64,000 nucleotides of DNA from Neomegalonema sp. Its GTDB lineage: Bacteria; Pseudomonadota; Alphaproteobacteria; Rhodobacterales; Rhodobacteraceae. Positions 35,836 to 48,516 of this stretch are shown here, piece by piece. The notes under the pieces were generated by a model. It was not told the origin of the DNA. It made no database searches and saw only the letters and a program-made list of their open reading frames with translations. Where the stretch lies: assembly GCF_028688855.1 (NCBI RefSeq), contig NZ_JAQTXI010000003.1, positions 124,001-188,000 of the forward strand. Reading direction: 5' to 3'. How positions within the stretch are numbered: the first letter of the stretch is position 1; every line of letters begins with the position of its first letter. A program made the position numbers and the translations under genes.

Positions 35836-36438
35836 GTGCTTGAACAGCGTCTGAGGACGCTCGTCGATCCTTTCATGAACCGCATGGGCCGACGCGCCGC
35901 CCTGCTCGGAGCCCGCGCCGATTCGGTCAGCTGGGCGGCTTTCGGCTGCATGGTCGCGGCCGCCGCGCTGATCGCCTTCGGCTGGTCCTGGCTCGGGCTG
36001 CTGCCTCTGGCGGCGGCGGGGTTCCTCGGGGGCCTCGACGGGGCCGTGGCGCGGGCCACCATCGGCACCGACCGGGGCGCCTTCCTCAACGATTCGCTGA
36101 ACGTCGCGGGGCCCGCCCTGGCGGTTCTCGGCTTCGGGATCCAGGCTCCGGCGGCGCATGGACTGGCGGCGGCGGCCCTGCTGACCGCTTGGGGCGTCTG
36201 GTCGGCGGCGACTCTCGCCTATGACCTGCACGCCGCGCGCCGCGCCGCCGACCGCGCGGGATTCCGCGGCGAGGCCGATCCTTGGCCCGTCCGGCGGCTG
36301 GAGAGATGGTCGGTCTACGCGGCGCTCGGGCTTCTGTGTCTTCTGCCGGGAGTCTTCCCCTGGCTGGCGGGGCTTCTCGCCTTCGCGCTGTTCGCGGCGA
36401 CGGTCGCGCGCTTCAACGAGGGGCTGGAGCGGCTCTGA
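35836..36438 (+). CDS. CDP-alcohol phosphatidyltransferase-like protein with degenerate active site
   Basis: A 200-residue membrane protein with about six hydrophobic helices, starting at GTG (35836) and coupled to the gene 7 bp upstream. The family motif is DxxDGxxARx8GxxxDxxxD. Here it reads GGLDGAVARATIGTDRGAFLNDSLN: the first Asp is Gly, and the third and fourth are Asn, leaving only one of the four metal-binding Asp. The surrounding residues match the family well, so this is a real relative, but probably not an active phospholipid synthase. A different chemistry or a regulatory role is possible. Confidence 0.75.
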   Translation: MLEQRLRTLVDPFMNRMGRRAALLGARADSVSWAAFGCMVAAAALIAFGWSWLGLLPLAAAGFLGGLDGAVARATIGTDRGAFLNDSLNVAGPALAVLGFGIQAPAAHGLAAAALLTAWGVWSAATLAYDLHAARRAADRAGFRGEADPWPVRRLERWSVYAALGLLCLLPGVFPWLAGLLAFALFAATVARFNEGLERL

Positions 36439-36533
36439 GCGCGCTGCGGAAGAAAAGCCCTTGCGCGAGGGCTCTTGCGCGTCGGGCCGCGCCGCGTTAG
36501 CCCGGTTCTCCCGTTCAGAGGAGAGCCCGCATC

Positions 36534-37355
36534 ATGTCATCGCCGATCCGCATCGCCGTCCTTGGGGCCTCGGGCCGCATGGGGCGGGTTCTGGCCGCCC
36601 AGGTTCTGGGGACCGAAGGCGCCGAGCTCTCCGGGCTCACGGAGCGCCCCGGCCATCCCTGGATCGGTCAGGACGGCGGCGAGGTGCTGGGATTCGGCCG
36701 CAAGCTCGGGATCCTGGTGACGGACGACCCTCTGCCTGTCTTTGCGAACAGCCACGCCGCGCTCGACTTCACCGCGCCCGCCGCCACGCTGGAGCATGCG
36801 GATCTGGCGGCTCAGGCGCGATTGGTCCATGTGATCGGCACCACCGGATTCGTTCCGGAGCAGCTCCCGCGGCTCGAGGCTGCGGCGCGTCACGCGGTGC
36901 TGATCCGGGCGGGCAACATGTCGCTCGGCGTGAATCTGCTGACCCTGCTGACGAAGCGCGTGGCGCAGGCTCTGGACGCGGATTTCGACGTCGAGATTCT
37001 CGAAACCCACCACAACAGGAAGGTGGACGCGCCTTCGGGCACCGCCCTGATGCTCGGCGAGGCGGCGGCGGCGGGGCGGGGCGTGAACCTCGCGGAGGTC
37101 TCGGACCGGGGCCGCGACGGCGAGCCTGGCGCGCGTCGGCGGGGCGACATCGGCTTCGCGAGCCTGAGGGCGGGCGACGTGGTGGGCGAGCATGAAGTGA
37201 TCTTCGCCGCGCCCGGCGAGCGGATCGTGCTGAAGCACGTCGCCACCGACCGCAGCCTCTTCGCGCGGGGCGCCGTGAAGGCCGCCTTCTGGGGCCAGAC
37301 GCAGAAGCCCGGCGAATACGACATGCTCGACGTGCTGGGCCTGAAGGAGGGCTGA
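36534..37355 (+). CDS. dapB: 4-hydroxy-tetrahydrodipicolinate reductase
   Basis: A 273-residue NAD(P)H enzyme in the diaminopimelate/lysine pathway, which also feeds peptidoglycan. The dinucleotide motif is [14 protein letters not shown] (residues 6-19). The catalytic signature [20 protein letters not shown] has the His pair and Lys, followed by the substrate-contacting [11 protein letters not shown] and the C-terminal [19 protein letters not shown]. Full length. It converges on ppdK with a 5-bp gap. Confidence 0.97.
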   Translation: MSSPIRIAVLGASGRMGRVLAAQVLGTEGAELSGLTERPGHPWIGQDGGEVLGFGRKLGILVTDDPLPVFANSHAALDFTAPAATLEHADLAAQARLVHVIGTTGFVPEQLPRLEAAARHAVLIRAGNMSLGVNLLTLLTKRVAQALDADFDVEILETHHNRKVDAPSGTALMLGEAAAAGRGVNLAEVSDRGRDGEPGARRRGDIGFASLRAGDVVGEHEVIFAAPGERIVLKHVATDRSLFARGAVKAAFWGQTQKPGEYDMLDVLGLKEG

Positions 37356-37360
37356 AGGCT

Positions 37361-40093
37361 TCAGACCTGGGCGGGGGGCGGCTTGACCGCCGCCCTCTCG
37401 GCCCGGATCGCCGCCTGAGCCGCCGCCAGACGCGCCAGAGGCGCCCGATAGGGCGAACAGGAGACGTAATCCACGCCCATCTCGTGGAAATGGGCCACGG
37501 CCTCGGGATCGGCGCCGTGCTCGCCGCAGACGCCGAGCAGCAGGCCCGGCTTGCGGCTGCGTCCCCGCTCCACGGCCAGCCGCATCAGCTCGCCCACCCC
37601 CACCTCGTCGAAGACGTGGAAGGGATCCGCCGACAGCGCTCCCGCCGCGATGTAGTCGCGCATGAAGCGCCCCGCGTCGTCGCGCGAGAGGCCGAAGGTC
37701 ATCTGGGTCAGGTCGTTGGTGCCGAAGGTGAAGAAGTCGCAATCCTCCGCGAGGTCCTCCGCCCGCAGCGCCGCGCGCGGAGTCTCGATCATCGCCCCGA
37801 GCCGCCAGTCCAGAGCCCCGGCGGGCGCGTCGCGCTCCGTGAGCACGCGGCGGGCGGTCTCCTCGATCTGGCGGCGCAGGAGGCTCATCTCGCTGCGGGT
37901 CGAGAGGAAGGGGAGGATGATCTCCAGAGGCTTGGGCGCCAGAGGCCCGAGGTCGAGCGCCGCCTCGAAGGCCGCGCGGGCCTGGGCCTCGTAGATCTCG
38001 GGATAGAGCACGCCGATCCGGCAGCCGCGCCGCCCGAGCATCGGATTGAACTCGGCGAGATCCGCCGCCCGCGCCGCCACCGCCTCCGCCGAGACGCCCA
38101 GAGAGGCCGCCGTCTCGGCCATCTCCTCGGGAGTCCTCGGCAGGAACTCATGCAGCGGCGGGTCCATCAGACGCAGCGCCACCGGCCGCCCCGCCATGGG
38201 CCGGAACAGGGCTTCGAGATCGGCCCTCTGCGCCGCCCCGAGCTTCTCCAGAGCCGCGCGGCGTTCATGGGGATCGCTGGCGAGGATCGTCTCGCGCAGG
38301 GGCGTCAGGCGGCCCGTCGAGAAGAGCGCCTGCTCGCTGCGGCAGAGCCCGATTCCCTCGGCGCCGAACTTCAGCGCCTGTTCGGCTTCGGCGGGGGCGT
38401 CGACGTTGGCCCGCACCCCCAGACGCCGCCGGGCGTCGGCCCAGCCCATGAGCCGCTCGAAGGCCTCCTCCTGGGGCGGAGGAATCAGCGGCATGGCGCC
38501 GAAGAGCGCCTCGCCCGCCGTGCCGTCGAGGGTCAGCGGATCGCCGCGCCGGATGATCCGTCCGCCCGGCAGACGCGCCAGCCCCTCGCCTTCGAAGATC
38601 CGCAATTCTCCGGCGCCGCAGACGCAGGGCTTCCCGAGCCCCCGCGCGATGACCGCCGCATGGCTGGTCATGCCGCCGCGGGCGGTCAGCACGCCGTCGG
38701 CGGCGTAGATGCCGCGGATGTCCTCGGGGCTGGTCTCGGCGCGGATGAGGATCGACGGACGCCCCGAACGCGCCAGAGCCTCGGCCTCGGCGGCGCTGAA
38801 GACCGCCTCGCCCACCGCCGCCCCCGGAGAAGCCGCCAGCCCTCGCGCCGCCGTCTCGCGCCGCGCGGCGGGATCGACGCCCGGATGGAGCAGCCGCTCC
38901 AGCAGGGCGGGGGCCACGCGCATCAGGGCGTCGTCGCGCGAGATCAGCCCCTCGGAGGCCAGATCCGCCGCGATGCGCAAGGCCGCCCGGGGCGTGCGCT
39001 GGGCCGGGCGGGTCTGGAGGAGGAAGAGCCTTCCGGCCTCCACGGTGAATTCGACGTCCTGCACGTCGAGCCGCGCGGCCTCCAGCCTGCGGCAGGCTTC
39101 GGTCAGGTCGGCGTAGGCGCCGGGGACGGTCTCCTCCAGCGAGAGGGCGCGTCCGCCGAGGGCCTCGCGGGCGGCCCTCGACAGGGGACGCGGCGTGCGC
39201 AGCCCCGAAACCACCTCCTCGCCCTGAGCCTGCGGCAGATATTCCCCGAAGAGTCCCGGCGCGCCGGTCGAGGGGTCGCGGGTGAAGACGACTCCGGTGG
39301 CGGAATCCGGCCCGAGGTTCCCGAAGGCCATGGCCTGCACCACCACCGCCGAGCCCATGTCCTGCGGCAGCTTGTTGAGGCTCCGCCAGGCGCGGGCGCG
39401 GGCGCCCTCGGCGCTGGCCCAGACGGCCTTGATCGCGAGCGCGAGCTGTTCGCGGGGCGAATCGGGCAGGCTGGCGGCCTCCTCCTCTTCGAGGATGCGC
39501 TCGAAGCGCTCCAGCGCCTCGGCCCAGTCGGCGGCGGAGAGGTCGGAGTCCTCGCGCAGGTCGCGTTCCTCCTTGAGCTCGTCGAGGGCCTCCTCGAAGA
39601 GGTCGGGCTCGATGTCGAAGGCGATCTCCGCGAGGGCGGGCAGCAGACGCCGCCGGCAATCCAGCGCGAAGCCGAGATTCCCCCCCGCCCGCATGGCCAG
39701 TCCTGCGGTGGCCTCGCGCGTCAGCCCGACGTTGAGCAGCGTGTCCATCATCCCCGGCATCGAGACCGGCGGCGAGGAGCGCACCGAAACCAGCAGAGGC
39801 CGCCCCGGATCCGAGAAGCTCAGGCCGGCGGCCTCCTCCAGCCAGCCGAGCGCCGCCTCGATCTCGGCCCAGAGATCGGGGCCGATCTCGCCCCGGGCCT
39901 CCCGCCCCGCCTCCAGCGAGATGACGAAGCCCGGTTTGGTCGGCAGGCCCAGCCGCGCCAGTTCGCAGAGCTGCGATCCCTTGCCGCCCAGACTCGGCGC
40001 ATCGGCGGCGGAGCCCTCCGAGAGCCCGGCGCCGAAACGCGCGACAGGCCGCCACAGAGGAGCCCGGGAGAGAGGGGGAGGGTTGATCGTCAT
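37361..40093 (-). CDS. ppdK: Pyruvate, phosphate dikinase
   Basis: A 910-residue enzyme interconverting pyruvate, ATP and phosphate with PEP, AMP and diphosphate. The N-terminal ATP-grasp domain has SLGGKGSQLCELARLGLPTKPGF and VSVRSSPPVSMPGMMDTLLNVG. The swivelling domain carries the phosphorylated His in LTARGGMTSHAAVIARGLGKPCVCG. The C-terminal barrel has FFTFGTNDLTQMTFGLSRDD and the catalytic Cys in LLGVCGEHGADP. All key residues are present. Slightly long for the family and rich in Arg/Ala. It overlaps nothing and is probably monocistronic. Confidence 0.96.
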   Translation of the reverse strand: MTINPPPLSRAPLWRPVARFGAGLSEGSAADAPSLGGKGSQLCELARLGLPTKPGFVISLEAGREARGEIGPDLWAEIEAALGWLEEAAGLSFSDPGRPLLVSVRSSPPVSMPGMMDTLLNVGLTREATAGLAMRAGGNLGFALDCRRRLLPALAEIAFDIEPDLFEEALDELKEERDLREDSDLSAADWAEALERFERILEEEEAASLPDSPREQLALAIKAVWASAEGARARAWRSLNKLPQDMGSAVVVQAMAFGNLGPDSATGVVFTRDPSTGAPGLFGEYLPQAQGEEVVSGLRTPRPLSRAAREALGGRALSLEETVPGAYADLTEACRRLEAARLDVQDVEFTVEAGRLFLLQTRPAQRTPRAALRIAADLASEGLISRDDALMRVAPALLERLLHPGVDPAARRETAARGLAASPGAAVGEAVFSAAEAEALARSGRPSILIRAETSPEDIRGIYAADGVLTARGGMTSHAAVIARGLGKPCVCGAGELRIFEGEGLARLPGGRIIRRGDPLTLDGTAGEALFGAMPLIPPPQEEAFERLMGWADARRRLGVRANVDAPAEAEQALKFGAEGIGLCRSEQALFSTGRLTPLRETILASDPHERRAALEKLGAAQRADLEALFRPMAGRPVALRLMDPPLHEFLPRTPEEMAETAASLGVSAEAVAARAADLAEFNPMLGRRGCRIGVLYPEIYEAQARAAFEAALDLGPLAPKPLEIILPFLSTRSEMSLLRRQIEETARRVLTERDAPAGALDWRLGAMIETPRAALRAEDLAEDCDFFTFGTNDLTQMTFGLSRDDAGRFMRDYIAAGALSADPFHVFDEVGVGELMRLAVERGRSRKPGLLLGVCGEHGADPEAVAHFHEMGVDYVSCSPYRAPLARLAAAQAAIRAERAAVKPPPAQV

Positions 40094-40205
40094 GATCCCG
40101 CCTTGAATTTGCGCTTGGCTCCGCTTGTGGCGCCGCAGGCTCCCCGGCGCAAGCGGCGGAGGGGGGCGCCCTTATGCGGATGAACGACGGGGCCTTCGGG
40201 AGGCT

Positions 40206-40235
40206 TTGTTTTTTGAGTGACGTTCATGTTATAAA
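40206..40235 (+). promoter_or_regulatory. Candidate promoter of the DUF4139 gene
   Basis: TTGTTT (40206-40211) and TATAAA (40230-40235) are 18 bp apart in an AT-rich patch 70 bp before the start codon. The -10 matches 5 of 6 positions, the -35 only 3. Confidence 0.4.
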
Positions 40236-40305
40236 CGGCGTATGAAGTCCGCAGCTCCGCCCCCTGACCGGGCGCGGAGCCGGCATGTGAGAAGGAGCCT
40301 TGTGA

Positions 40306-42018
40306 ATGCGTCGTCATCTGAGTCTGCTCGGCAGCGCCGCGGCGCTTGCGCTTTGCGGAATGGGGAGCGCGGCCATGGCCGATGAATTCGAAGCCGAATC
40401 GAAGGTGGTCGCGGCCACGCTCTATCCGAGGGGCGCCCTGGTGGAGCGTCAGGCGGAGTTCACGCTGACCGCGGCGGGGCGCCATACGCTGATCGTGCCG
40501 GGGCTGCCGCAGAATTTCGACCGCGCCACCCTGCGCGTCGAGGGCGAGGGGGAGGCGGCCTTCAGCATCCTGGCCATCGACGAGCGCGCCGCCGACGTCG
40601 CGGCGCTTCAGGCCCGGATGGAGAGCGAGCGTCAGCGCATCTTCGACGCGATTCAGGGGCTTGAGGACCAGAAATCCTATGCGCGGAACGCCCTCGACGC
40701 CGCCGAGGCGCAAAAGCGCATGATCGAGGCCATGATCCAGAGCCAGACCGACGCCCGCAGCCGCGAAAAAGGCGCCGCCACGGTTCCGGTCGAGGATTGG
40801 GCGGAGTTCTGGCGCCTCACCGGCGAGGGGATCAAATCCGCGCAGGACTCGCGCGTGCAGACCGAAGTCGAGATCCGCAACATCGACCGCCGCATCGAGA
40901 TGCTCCACGCCCAGCTCAACGAAACCTCCTCCGGCGCGTCGGACGCCTCGGTGCTGGCCGTGGACGTGACCGCCGAAGAGGCGGGCGAGATCACGCTCGT
41001 CCTGCGCTATCAGACCGAGGACGCGCTGTGGCGCCCCGTCTACGACGCGCGCCTGACCATGGGCGAGAAGCCGGCCGTCGAACTGACCCGCCGCGCCATG
41101 GTCCTCCAGACCACCGGCGAGCCCTGGGAGAAGGTGGCCCTGACCCTCTCCACCGCGCGGCCTTCGGGTCGCTCCGCCGCGCCGGAGCCCTATTCCTTCG
41201 AGGCCGGGCTCCAGCCTCCGCGTCCCTCGATCGGCATGGGCGGCGGCGGCATGGCGATGCGCAATGTGCAGATGGAGTCTATGGCGGCCTTTGCGCCTCC
41301 GCCCCCTCCGCCTCCGGCGCCCATCTCCATGGCGGATTCCGCCGATCTGCGTCAGCGCAAGGCGGCCGTGGTGGTCGGCGCGGCCAGCGAGATGATGGGC
41401 GAGACGGTGAGCTTCCGCATTCCCGATCCGGCGGATCTGGGCGGCGACGGCGCCTCCAAGCAGCTGCTGATCGGCTCTGAGGAGAGCCCCGCCGAAGTGG
41501 TCCTGCGGACTTCGCCGCGCCTCGACAAATCCGCCTATCTTCAGGCGAGCTTCGTCAACGGCTCGTCGGCGCCGATCCTTCCGGGCGAGGCGAGCCTCTA
41601 TCGCGACGGCGTCTTCGTGGGCCGCTCGACGCTGGGCCGCACCGCTCCCGGCGACAAGGCCAGGGTCTCCTTCGGCCAGAGCGACGCCGTGCGGGTCGAG
41701 TTCCGCATCGTCGAGGTCAAGGCCGAGGAGGAGCGCATCTTCCGCGCCGAGAAGATCACCAGCCGCCGTTTCGAGCACAAGCTGGAGAATCTGACCGATC
41801 AGCCGCAGAAGGTCACGGTCATGGACGCGGCGCCCTTCACCGAGGACGCGCGGATCAAGATCAACCTCGTCTCGGATCCGGCCCCGACCGCCCGCGAGGT
41901 CGACGGACGGCGCGGCGTGGTCGCCTGGGAGATCGAGCTGAAGCCCCGCGAAACCCGTCTGCTGAAATTCGGCTACGACGTCTCCTTCCCCTCGACGGAG
42001 ACCCTGCTCCTGCCGTGA
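40306..42018 (+). CDS. Exported DUF4139/DUF4140 protein (MuiA-like)
   Basis: A 570-residue protein with a Sec signal (residues 1-25, ending AAMADE). An N-terminal DUF4140-type region (VVAATLYPRGALVERQAEFTL) leads into a coiled-coil part (about 100-205). A DUF4139 beta-rich domain follows with YQTEDALWRPVYDARL, LTRRAMVLQTTGEPWEKVALTLSTARP, and the end DGRRGVVAWEIELKPRETRLLKFGYDVSFP. A Pro run lies near residue 330. Relatives are called mucoidy inhibitor A, but the biochemical role is unknown. AAGGAG lies 9 bases upstream. The frame continues past the TGA into a membrane-like segment. Confidence 0.85.
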   Translation: MRRHLSLLGSAAALALCGMGSAAMADEFEAESKVVAATLYPRGALVERQAEFTLTAAGRHTLIVPGLPQNFDRATLRVEGEGEAAFSILAIDERAADVAALQARMESERQRIFDAIQGLEDQKSYARNALDAAEAQKRMIEAMIQSQTDARSREKGAATVPVEDWAEFWRLTGEGIKSAQDSRVQTEVEIRNIDRRIEMLHAQLNETSSGASDASVLAVDVTAEEAGEITLVLRYQTEDALWRPVYDARLTMGEKPAVELTRRAMVLQTTGEPWEKVALTLSTARPSGRSAAPEPYSFEAGLQPPRPSIGMGGGGMAMRNVQMESMAAFAPPPPPPPAPISMADSADLRQRKAAVVVGAASEMMGETVSFRIPDPADLGGDGASKQLLIGSEESPAEVVLRTSPRLDKSAYLQASFVNGSSAPILPGEASLYRDGVFVGRSTLGRTAPGDKARVSFGQSDAVRVEFRIVEVKAEEERIFRAEKITSRRFEHKLENLTDQPQKVTVMDAAPFTEDARIKINLVSDPAPTAREVDGRRGVVAWEIELKPRETRLLKFGYDVSFPSTETLLLP

Positions 42019-42093
42019 AGAGCTCTGGGCGGCGCGCTGGCGGGCGCGCTGCTTCTGCTGGCGGCCGTCGCCCTCTGGGCGCGGCGGCTCTGA
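42019..42093 (+). other. In-frame extension past the DUF4139 stop: membrane-anchor-like
   Basis: Directly after TGA at 42016-42018 the same frame stays open for 24 codons and reads RALGGALAGALLLLAAVALW then ARRL before TGA. This looks like a membrane span with a positively charged tail. It may reflect a recent nonsense mutation, occasional stop readthrough, a sequencing error, or chance in GC-rich DNA. No start codon with a ribosome site was found for a separate gene. Confidence 0.4.
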
Positions 42094-42198
42094 AGCGCGA
42101 GAAGACGGCTCCCTCTCCGGAGGGGGCCGCGAATCAGGCCCGGCGCGCAAGCGCGAATCGGACTTGACGCGCCTCCTCGGGCGCAGGCAGATGCGCCC

Positions 42199-43254
42199 AT
42201 GATCGCAGACGACCTTCTCCGACGGCTCATCGAGCGTTTCGAATATCTCGAAGCGCGTCTGTCCGGCTCGCTCTCGCCCGAGGATTTCGCGGGCGTGATG
42301 AAGGATTACGCCGAAGCCCGGCCCGTCGCCGAGGCCGCCGGGCGCTTCCGCAGCCTGAATCGCGAGCTGGCCGAAGCCGAGGCCCTCGCGGCGGATCCCG
42401 AGATGCGCGCCCTCGCCGAAGAGGAGCGCCGCCGCATCCTCGAGGCCCTGCCCGAGGCCGAACGCGCGCTGAAGCTGGCCCTTCTGCCCAAAGACGTCGC
42501 GGACGAACGTTCCGCCATCCTGGAGATCCGCGCCGGAACCGGCGGCGAGGAGGCCGCGCTCTTCGGCCAGGACCTGGCGCGGATGTATCTGCGCTACGCG
42601 GCGCTGAGGGGCTGGAGCGTCGAGGCCATGGAGGAATCCGCCACGGATCTGGGCGGGCTCAAGGAAGGCGTCTGGCGGGTGAAGGGCGAGGGGGTCTTCG
42701 CGCGGCTGAAATACGAGTCGGGGACTCACCGCGTGCAGCGCGTGCCGAGCACCGAAGCGGGCGGGCGCATCCATACTTCGGCGGCCACCGTCGCCGTGCT
42801 GCCCGAGGCCGAAGAGGTGGACGTCGAGATCCGCGAAGAGGATCTGATCCTCGACACCATGCGGGCCTCCGGGGCGGGCGGCCAGCATGTGAACAAGACC
42901 GATTCCGCCGTGCGCCTGACCCACAAGCCGACGGGAATCGTGGTGGTCTCCTCGGAGAAGTCGCAGCATCAGAACCGCGCCCGCGCCATGGAGGTCCTGC
43001 GCGCCCGGCTCTTCGATCTCAAGCGCCGCGAAGCCGACGCCGCCCGCGCCGCCGAGCGCAAGGGCCAGGTCGGTTCGGGCGACCGCTCGGAGCGGATCCG
43101 GACCTATAATTTCCCTCAGGGCCGCGTGACGGACCACCGCATCGAACTGACGCTCTATCGCCTTCAGGAGGTGATCGACGGCGCGCTGGATCTGCTCATA
43201 GATCCCCTGACCTCCGCCGATCAGGCCGAGCGGCTCGCGGCTCTGGACGCATGA
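42199..43254 (+). CDS. prfA: Peptide chain release factor 1
   Basis: A 351-residue factor that ends translation at UAA and UAG. The catalytic GGQ motif stands in [21 protein letters not shown] (about residues 221-241). The stop-codon recognition PxT region is in [25 protein letters not shown] [20 protein letters not shown]. The N-terminal helical domain and the [17 protein letters not shown] segment are typical. Its stop overlaps the prmC start (ATGA). Confidence 0.97.
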   Translation: MIADDLLRRLIERFEYLEARLSGSLSPEDFAGVMKDYAEARPVAEAAGRFRSLNRELAEAEALAADPEMRALAEEERRRILEALPEAERALKLALLPKDVADERSAILEIRAGTGGEEAALFGQDLARMYLRYAALRGWSVEAMEESATDLGGLKEGVWRVKGEGVFARLKYESGTHRVQRVPSTEAGGRIHTSAATVAVLPEAEEVDVEIREEDLILDTMRASGAGGQHVNKTDSAVRLTHKPTGIVVVSSEKSQHQNRARAMEVLRARLFDLKRREADAARAAERKGQVGSGDRSERIRTYNFPQGRVTDHRIELTLYRLQEVIDGALDLLIDPLTSADQAERLAALDA

Positions 43255-44138
43255 CCCGGGCCGGAATGCTGCGCGCCGCTGCGGCGCGTCTGAAGGCGGC
43301 GGGAATCGAGGAGCCCATGCGCGAGGCCCGGATGCTCCTCGCCGAGGCGGGGGGCCTCGACCGCGCGACCCTGACGCTCCGGCTCGAAGAGCCGCCCGCG
43401 CCCGCCGAGGCCGCGCGCTTCGAGGTCTGGCTCTCGGCCCGCGAGGCGCGCAAACCCATGGCGCAGATCCTCGGGCGGCGCGAGTTCTACGGCCGCGTCT
43501 TCCGCGTCACGCCCGACACGCTGGACCCTCGCCCCGATTCCGAGGCCCTGATCGAGGCCGCCCTCGACGCCCTGCGCCGCCGGAGCCTGTCCTCTCCCCG
43601 GATTCTCGATCTCGGTCTGGGAACGGGCTGTCTCATCCTGACCCTGCTGGCCGAGCTGCCCGAGGCGCGGGGCCTCGGCGTCGAGGCTTCGCCCGCCGCT
43701 CTGGCGGTGGCGCGGAGCAACGCCGCGGCTCTGGGGCTGGAGGGGCGGGCGGATCTGCGCTCCGGCGACTGGCTGGCGGGGATCGAGGGGCCTTTCGATC
43801 TGGTGGTCTCCAATCCGCCTTACATCCGCGAGGAGGAGCGTCCCGATCTGGCGCCCGAGGTCGCCGATCACGAGCCCGCCCTCGCGCTCTTCGGCGGCGC
43901 GGATGGTCTGGAGGCCTACCGGCGGATTCTGGCGGATCTGGCGCAGATTCTGGCGCCGGGAGGCGTCGCGGCCTTCGAGCATGGCCACGAGCAGCGCGCG
44001 GCCCTGACCGCCCTCGCCGGAGCCCATGGCTTCGCCCTCGAGGAGGCCCGCGACGACGCCGCCGGACGTCCGCGCGTCCTGGTTTTCCGGCGCCGGGCGG
44101 AGGAATCGCCCGAAAGGACGGAAAAAGCGTCTTTTTGA
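43251..44138 (+). CDS. prmC: Release factor glutamine methyltransferase
   Basis: A 295-residue SAM enzyme that methylates the GGQ glutamine of RF1 and RF2. The release-factor-binding N-terminal domain (to about residue 85) is followed by motif [20 protein letters not shown], the acidic [12 protein letters not shown], and the catalytic NPPYIREEE. It is encoded immediately after its substrate gene prfA with a 4-base overlap, which is the widespread order. The last 15 residues are charged and dispensable-looking. Confidence 0.95.
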   Translation: MTRAGMLRAAAARLKAAGIEEPMREARMLLAEAGGLDRATLTLRLEEPPAPAEAARFEVWLSAREARKPMAQILGRREFYGRVFRVTPDTLDPRPDSEALIEAALDALRRRSLSSPRILDLGLGTGCLILTLLAELPEARGLGVEASPAALAVARSNAAALGLEGRADLRSGDWLAGIEGPFDLVVSNPPYIREEERPDLAPEVADHEPALALFGGADGLEAYRRILADLAQILAPGGVAAFEHGHEQRAALTALAGAHGFALEEARDDAAGRPRVLVFRRRAEESPERTEKASF

Positions 44139-44159
44139 CCCATCTCCGGAGAGGAACGC

Positions 44160-44187
44160 TTGTCAGGGGCGCGGAAATCGCTATAGA
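44160..44187 (+). promoter_or_regulatory. Probable sigma-70 promoter of the DUF4167 gene
   Basis: TTGTCA (44160-44165; 5 of 6) and TATAGA (44182-44187; 4 of 6) are 16 bp apart. Transcription would start near 44194, leaving a leader of about 160 nt. Confidence 0.55.
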
Positions 44188-44353
44188 CTGCGCGTCAAGA
44201 GGAGCCGCCGGCGAGGGGCCTCCTTGCGACAAGCGGGTCGCGGACGTGACGCAAGAAGCGCACGTTCTTTTCCGCTTAACCGTATTTCGCCTAGAGTTTT
44301 GACGAGATCGGCGCCGCAAGCGCCCGATCGGTCGTCACGCAAGCGATGGTTTG

Positions 44354-45520
44354 ATGAGACAATCCATAAAACCCCAGAATCTCCGCGGCCCCCGGGGCAA
44401 GATCGGCCGCAAACCCATGGGGCCTTCGCTCAATCGGGTTTACGAAAGCTCCGGGCCTGACGGCAAGGTGCGCGGCACCGCCCAGCAGATCATCGAGAAA
44501 TACGAGTCCCTCGCGCGCGACGCCGCGACCTCGGGGGATCGGGTGGCCGCCGAGAACTACCATCAGCACGCCGAGCATTACGCCCGCATCCTCCTCGCCG
44601 CGACCGGCGCCTACGAGGATCAGCCCCGCCGCCCGCCGGAGTTCGGCGAAGCCGGCGAGGAGGCCGCCGAAGCCGAAGGCCTCGAGGAAGGCGCCTACGA
44701 GGACAGCGATCCCCGCGACTCCCGGCCCCCCCGCTTCGAGCCCCAGCAGCAGCAGGACCGCCCCCGCCAGCACAACGGCAATGGAAACGGAAACGGCGCC
44801 GGCTCCGGCGAGCCGCGCCGCTTCGAGAACAACCGCGGCCGCGACCGCAACAACGACCGTCGCTTCGACCGCGACCGGCCCCCGCGCGGCGAATACGGCC
44901 AGCGCGACCGCGGCGGCGACCGTCCGCAGAACGCCGACTTCGCGCCCCGCAACGGCGACCGCGACCGCAACGCGGAGCGCGACCGCGCCGGAGATCGCGG
45001 CGGCGACCGCAATTACGATCGTCCCGCCCAGAGCCGCGATCCGCGTCCGGGCTACGGCGAATCCTACGACGCCCCCGCCGAGCCCACCGGCTTCGGCCAT
45101 CCGGAGGCGGCTCCGGCCTTTCTGAACGCGCCCGTCCCGCCCCCGCCGCCCCGCGTGGAGCGGCCTGCTCCGGCGCCCGAGACGCTCGCTCCGGCTCCGG
45201 CCCCCGCCGCCGGAGAGGCCTCCGCGCCCCGCGTCGAGACGCCCGCTCCGGCTCCGGCTCCGACGGTTCAGCCCGAATTCCGGGCCCCCGAGCCTCAGCA
45301 GGCCCCCGAATTCCGGGCTCCCGAGCCCCAGGCCTTCGAGCCCGCCCCGGCTCCGGCCGCCGAAGAGGCGCCCGCGCCCAGGCGCCGCGCGCGCATCGTG
45401 CGGGCCGAGCCGACGCCGGCTCCCGAAGGCGAGGCGCCCGCGCCCAAGCGTCGGGGACGTCCGCGCAAGGTCGATGTGGAGGCCGCCGCCGGGACACCCC
45501 CTCAGGGCGAGCCGGAATAG
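44354..45520 (+). CDS. DUF4167 protein with disordered Arg/Asp and Pro/Ala tail
   Basis: A 388-residue protein. Residues about 15-85 are the DUF4167 domain, typical of alphaproteobacteria: NLRGPRGKIGRKPMGPSLNRVYESSGPDGKVRGTAQQIIEKYESLARDA and ENYHQHAEHYARIL. The rest is low complexity: about 125-230 is Arg/Asp/Asn-rich with RD repeats (RNA-binding-like), about 245-365 Pro/Ala/Glu-rich, then a basic end PKRRGRPRKV, an AT-hook-like motif. Function unknown; RNA or DNA association is an inference. The start is ATG 44354, although a TTG precedes it directly. Confidence 0.82.
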   Translation: MRQSIKPQNLRGPRGKIGRKPMGPSLNRVYESSGPDGKVRGTAQQIIEKYESLARDAATSGDRVAAENYHQHAEHYARILLAATGAYEDQPRRPPEFGEAGEEAAEAEGLEEGAYEDSDPRDSRPPRFEPQQQQDRPRQHNGNGNGNGAGSGEPRRFENNRGRDRNNDRRFDRDRPPRGEYGQRDRGGDRPQNADFAPRNGDRDRNAERDRAGDRGGDRNYDRPAQSRDPRPGYGESYDAPAEPTGFGHPEAAPAFLNAPVPPPPPRVERPAPAPETLAPAPAPAAGEASAPRVETPAPAPAPTVQPEFRAPEPQQAPEFRAPEPQAFEPAPAPAAEEAPAPRRRARIVRAEPTPAPEGEAPAPKRRGRPRKVDVEAAAGTPPQGEPE

Positions 45521-45553
45521 GTCTTCGCGGCCCCTCCGGCCGGATTGCGGAAC

Positions 45554-45588
45554 AGGCGTCTCCTCCGTGAGGGAGGAGGCGCCTTTTT
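45554..45588 (+). terminator. Intrinsic terminator between the DUF4167 gene and gyrA
   Basis: GGCGTCTCCTCC-GTGA-GGGAGGAGGCGCC (12-13 bp with a small irregularity) is followed by TTTTT. Confidence 0.9.
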
Positions 45589-45769
45589 CATCTCCCGAGC
45601 CCCTTCCGGGGCGGAGAATCTCCGGTTTTTCATCCGGAAACGCCTGTTTTCCGCCTTTTCCGAGGGTGGTTCGCTTGCCCTTCCGACCGGGGAGGGATAT
45701 AAGGGCGCAAGCGCCCTGAAAGCTTGGAATTTCAAGGGTTTTTTCCAGAATTTCTCCCCGGAGCCCCGC

Positions 45770-48508
<2,739 letters not shown>

Positions 48509-48516
48509 GGCCGGGG

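Noticed and set aside
36456..36473. AGCCCT-N6-AGGGCT hairpin before dapB as a terminator
   Set aside because: The stem is only 6 bp and only CTT follows; too weak to call.
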